A DNA stretch of 40,744 nucleotides from positions 1 to 40,744 of the forward strand of contig DATBWU010000108.1 in NCBI GenBank assembly GCA_036514635.1, read 5' to 3'. Below, one piece after another: positions 37,976-40,744 of the stretch. The stretch's first letter is position 1; each line of letters begins with the position of its first letter. Made by a program: the position numbers and the translations under genes. The DNA is from DASSFZ01 sp036514635. GTDB lineage: Bacteria > Chloroflexota > Anaerolineae > Fen-1058. The notes below the pieces were generated by a model. It made no database searches and was not told where the DNA came from. It was given only the letters and a program-made list of their open reading frames with translations.

Positions 37976-40744
37976 ATGACGAAGGCATTCGACCAATCCC
38001 TCGACGAAATCGCCCGGCTGGTGAAGCACTACCGCACCAACCGCGCTGCGTGCCACGCACCCGGCTATAAAGAAGCACACGCCCGGCAAAACCTGATCGA
38101 CCCGCTGTTCATCGCGCTCGATTGGGACGTGTACAACACGCAGCGCGCCGCGCCGCAGTACCAGCCGGTTGTCCCCGAGGACTCGCTTGAGGTTGAAGGC
38201 GGCAAGAAAGCGCCCGACTACACTTTCCGCATTGGGCGCGACCCGGTGTTCTTCGCCGAGGCCAAGAAGCCTGCCGAATCCATCAAGGCCAATCCCGATC
38301 ACGCCTATCAACTCCGCCGCTACGCCTGGAGCGCCAAGCTGGCGCTGTCGATCCTCACCGACTTTGAGGAGCTGGCCGTGTACGACTGCCGCACGCGGCC
38401 TTCGGACAAAGACAAGGTGAGCGCCGGTCGCATCAACTACCTTACATTCGAGGAATACCCCGACCGCTGGCGCGAGCTGTGGGACGTGTTCGCGTACGAC
38501 GCGGTGCGCTCCGGTTCGTTCGACCAGTACGCGGCGAGCGCGAAGGGCAAGCGCGGCACGAGCGAGGTCGATGCCGAATTCCTGAAGGAAATCGAGCACT
38601 GGCGCGACGTGCTGGCGCGCAACATCGCGCTGCGCAACCCGCGCCTGACGATCGACGAACTGAACGACGCCGTGCAGCGCACGATCGACCGCATCATCTT
38701 CCTGCGCATGGCCGAGGACCGTGGCATCGAGCCGTATGGGCGGCTGCTTCAGACTTCCGAGGTCTTGGAGACCTCGGAAGTCTCCGGCATGTACACCCGC
38801 CTGATCGACCTGTGCCGCGCCGCCGATGCCCGCTATAACGCCGGGCTGTTCGACTTCTCGCCCAAAGGCGACGCGCTCGCGCTGAAACTCAAAGTGGACG
38901 ACAGCGCCCTCAAGCCGATCCTGTCCGGCCTGTACTACCCGCAGTCACCGTACGAATTCAGCGTCCTGCCCGCCGAGATTCTGGGCAGCGTGTACGAGCA
39001 GTTCCTGGGCAAGGTCATCCGGCTGACGGCCTCGCATCACGCCAAGGTCGAAGAGAAGCCGGAAGTGAAGAAGGCCGGCGGCGTGTACTACACCCCGGCG
39101 TACATCGTCGAGTACATCGTCAAGAACACCGTCGGCAAACTCGTCGAAGGCAAATCGCCCAAGCAGCTCGAAGGCTTCCGCGTGCTAGACATGGCCTGCG
39201 GCAGCGGGTCGTTCCTGCTCGGCGCGTACCAATACCTGCTCGACTACTACTTGAAGTGGTACGTCGAGCACAATCCGGCGAAACATCCGAAAGCCGTGTG
39301 GCAGCCCCCTGGCATCCCCCCCGCCAAGCGGGGGGGGGACAGAGAGGGGGAGTGGCGTCTCACCACCGCCGAGAAGAAGCGTATCCTCACCACACACATC
39401 TTTGGCGTGGACATCGACCGGCAGGCAGTGGAAGTGACGAAGTTGAGCCTGCTGCTCAAAGTGCTGGAGGGCGAGAGCGACGAGACGCTGGGCAGGCAGT
39501 TGGCGTTGTTCCCGGAGCGGGCGCTGCCCAACCTCGATGCGAACATCAAGTGCGGCAACAGCCTGATCGGGCCGGATTACTTTACCGGCCAGTTGATGCC
39601 GGACATCGAGGAACTGAAGCGGGTCAATCCGTTTGATTGGGAGCGCGAATTCCCCGACGCGATGAAGGCAGGTGGATTTGATGCCGTGATCGGGAATCCG
39701 CCGTGGGGCGGGGATATTGACAGAGAACTCGACTATTTTCATGCCAAGTTCCCTGCAACTACACAGGAGCATACGGATAGCTTCAAGCTGTTCACTGAAA
39801 ATGGCCTGCGCTTGGCTCGTATCAAGGGTCTGGTTTCGATGATTGTGCCTAACACAATACTGAGGCAAAGGCGACTCCGGGATGTCCGAATGCTAATTCT
39901 GCAACACAGCATTGTGACTTTGGTGGACTTGGGTGAGAATGTATTCAAAGATGTGGTTGCGCCGTCCTGTGTTTATGTGATTCAGAAGGGACAGCCTTCA
40001 AGCGAACGGCGAGTTCAAATTGCCAGTCTCGCAAAGCAATCGGTCATAGAAAAGGCTGAGTCGCTCGCGCGCACCTCTCACACTGGAAGTCTTGTTAGTC
40101 AAGACGAGTTTCTAGAAAACGCCGATCTGGAGTTCATGCGTGCATTCAATCGGTTCGGTTCAAAGGTTGTCCTTCTGGGAGATTTCGACCAGATTGAACT
40201 GAAAGATGCTGGCATCAATTACCAGCGTGTGAAAGTGGGAATGAGGGAGAAAGGTAAAAGCGATCTGGCGGAGCGCCTTCTATACGAAGGAAAGCGAGAG
40301 AGAGCACAAGACAAGATGTACTGGAAAGGCTCCGATATTGATCGCTATTGGATCGCGGAAACTACGGAACGATTCTGTCGCCCTGACTATCGCAGGTTTA
40401 TCCGTTCAAATGAAGTTGTGCATTTGAACGAAGAGGTTTTTCGTGCAGTACCGAAAATTCTGCTGAGGCAAACGGCTGATCACATTATCGCCACGGCCGA
40501 CTATAGGGGCGTATGGTTTGGCAGGAGCGTGATCGCTATAGTTCCAGCAAAACAAAACCAGTGTCGCATCGAGTATTATTTGGGCCTGCTGAATTCCCGG
40601 TATATCGACTGGCTGTATCGCGAACTCGCTCAGGAAACTGGACGTGTATTCGCGCAGGTCAAGCTCTCGAAGCTGAAACAGCTTCCCATCCGCCCCATCA
40701 ACTTCTCCGACCCGGCCGACCGCGCCCGGCACGACCGGATGGTG
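37976..40744 (+). CDS. Type IIG-like restriction enzyme/adenine methyltransferase, 3' end outside window
   Basis: A single-chain restriction-modification protein (Eco57I/PglX-like) that would methylate adenine and cut DNA. At least 923 aa are visible, with no stop before the edge. The N-terminal nuclease has a PD-(D/E)xK pattern, with Asp81 and E95-A-K97 (PDYTFRIG, FFAEAKKP). A helical linker follows at about 180-380. The methyltransferase has the SAM motif DMACGSGSF from Asp405 and the catalytic NPPW at 574-577. A target-recognition region starts at about 700. ATG 37976 has GGGAG 5 bp upstream. Two palindromic repeats lie in frame (38751-38783, 39303-39353). The part after about 39700 is visibly lower in GC than the first half, suggesting an exchanged specificity region. 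Confidence 0.9.
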   Translation, partial: MTKAFDQSLDEIARLVKHYRTNRAACHAPGYKEAHARQNLIDPLFIALDWDVYNTQRAAPQYQPVVPEDSLEVEGGKKAPDYTFRIGRDPVFFAEAKKPAESIKANPDHAYQLRRYAWSAKLALSILTDFEELAVYDCRTRPSDKDKVSAGRINYLTFEEYPDRWRELWDVFAYDAVRSGSFDQYAASAKGKRGTSEVDAEFLKEIEHWRDVLARNIALRNPRLTIDELNDAVQRTIDRIIFLRMAEDRGIEPYGRLLQTSEVLETSEVSGMYTRLIDLCRAADARYNAGLFDFSPKGDALALKLKVDDSALKPILSGLYYPQSPYEFSVLPAEILGSVYEQFLGKVIRLTASHHAKVEEKPEVKKAGGVYYTPAYIVEYIVKNTVGKLVEGKSPKQLEGFRVLDMACGSGSFLLGAYQYLLDYYLKWYVEHNPAKHPKAVWQPPGIPPAKRGGDREGEWRLTTAEKKRILTTHIFGVDIDRQAVEVTKLSLLLKVLEGESDETLGRQLALFPERALPNLDANIKCGNSLIGPDYFTGQLMPDIEELKRVNPFDWEREFPDAMKAGGFDAVIGNPPWGGDIDRELDYFHAKFPATTQEHTDSFKLFTENGLRLARIKGLVSMIVPNTILRQRRLRDVRMLILQHSIVTLVDLGENVFKDVVAPSCVYVIQKGQPSSERRVQIASLAKQSVIEKAESLARTSHTGSLVSQDEFLENADLEFMRAFNRFGSKVVLLGDFDQIELKDAGINYQRVKVGMREKGKSDLAERLLYEGKRERAQDKMYWKGSDIDRYWIAETTERFCRPDYRRFIRSNEVVHLNEEVFRAVPKILLRQTADHIIATADYRGVWFGRSVIAIVPAKQNQCRIEYYLGLLNSRYIDWLYRELAQETGRVFAQVKLSKLKQLPIRPINFSDPADRARHDRMV
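38751..38783 (+). repeat. 33-bp palindrome in frame inside the restriction gene
   Basis: AGACTTCCGAGGTC, loop TTGGA and GACCTCGGAAGTCT: a perfect 14-bp stem, 33 bp or 11 codons long. It encodes about QTSEVLETSEVS (259-270) in the helical linker. No frameshift results. Confidence 0.82.
39303..39353 (+). repeat. C/G-run hairpin repeat in frame inside the restriction gene
   Basis: CCCCCTGGCATCCCCCCC, centre GCCAAGC, then a run of nine G and ACAGAGAGGGGG. It encodes a Pro/Gly/Arg-rich loop (QPPGIPPAKRGGDREGE) at about 443-459, between the SAM motif and the GEWRLTTAEKK helix. The homopolymer runs could also be sites of slippage. Confidence 0.75.

Noticed and set aside
37575..38078. A 167-residue minus-strand gene
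   Set aside because: It translates repeat hairpins and the antisense of the restriction gene start.

Overview
The window is high-GC bacterial chromosome that looks like Chloroflexota (probably an Anaerolineae-like lineage). The grounds are the Thr/Pro-rich linkers behind lipoboxes, a bacterial alpha-2-macroglobulin, the mix of sugar/peptide ABC and MacB-type transporters, and an unusually dense set of dispersed palindromic and short-tandem repeats in nearly every intergenic gap. This assignment is an inference from style, not from a marker gene. No rRNA, tRNA, CRISPR array, prophage or classical transposase was found.

Layout. 1-719: gene-free, packed with hairpin repeats. 720-9539: an M1-family metallopeptidase lipoprotein, a Gfo/Idh/MocA oxidoreductase (-), a GMC oxidoreductase (-), an ornithine cyclodeaminase-like protein, then a minus-strand cluster read TusA -> JAMM protease -> four-helix-bundle protein -> MoeB/ThiF -> PlsY-like. 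9790-11804: a manganese module, with a DtxR/MntR-type repressor behind a near-consensus promoter overlapped by a perfect palindromic operator, coupled to an Nramp transporter. 11941-18379: ABC-2 exporter pair, heavy-metal P-type ATPase, two-domain multicopper oxidase overlapping a ZIP transporter, closed by a strong terminator. 18751-24860: a TrmB-like regulator, then a MacAB-like efflux set (double FtsX permease, membrane-fusion lipoprotein, ATPase) interrupted by a second four-helix-bundle gene. 25222-31404: giant alpha-2-macroglobulin. 31534-37189: minus-strand oligopeptide/oligosaccharide ABC operon with an attenuator-like terminator after the binding-protein gene. 37976-end: a type IIG-like restriction/methyltransferase cut by the window edge.

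The most interesting signal is in the repeats. Both four-helix-bundle genes (S23/IVP/Avd-like family) sit as cassettes inside otherwise coherent operons, each flanked by inverted arms of degenerate short tandem repeats. The repeat units differ between the two cassettes (GACGAAGG-type and GCAAGAGG-type). Gene-less hairpins of the first unit occur at 3630-3691 and 23841-23986. This resembles the relation between RAYT genes and REPIN hairpins, but with a four-helix-bundle protein, and may be an undescribed mobile or repeat-propagating system. Other palindromic repeats lie in frame inside two genes (the P-type ATPase and the restriction/methyltransferase), like Rickettsia palindromic elements, and several elements abut or supply stop codons.
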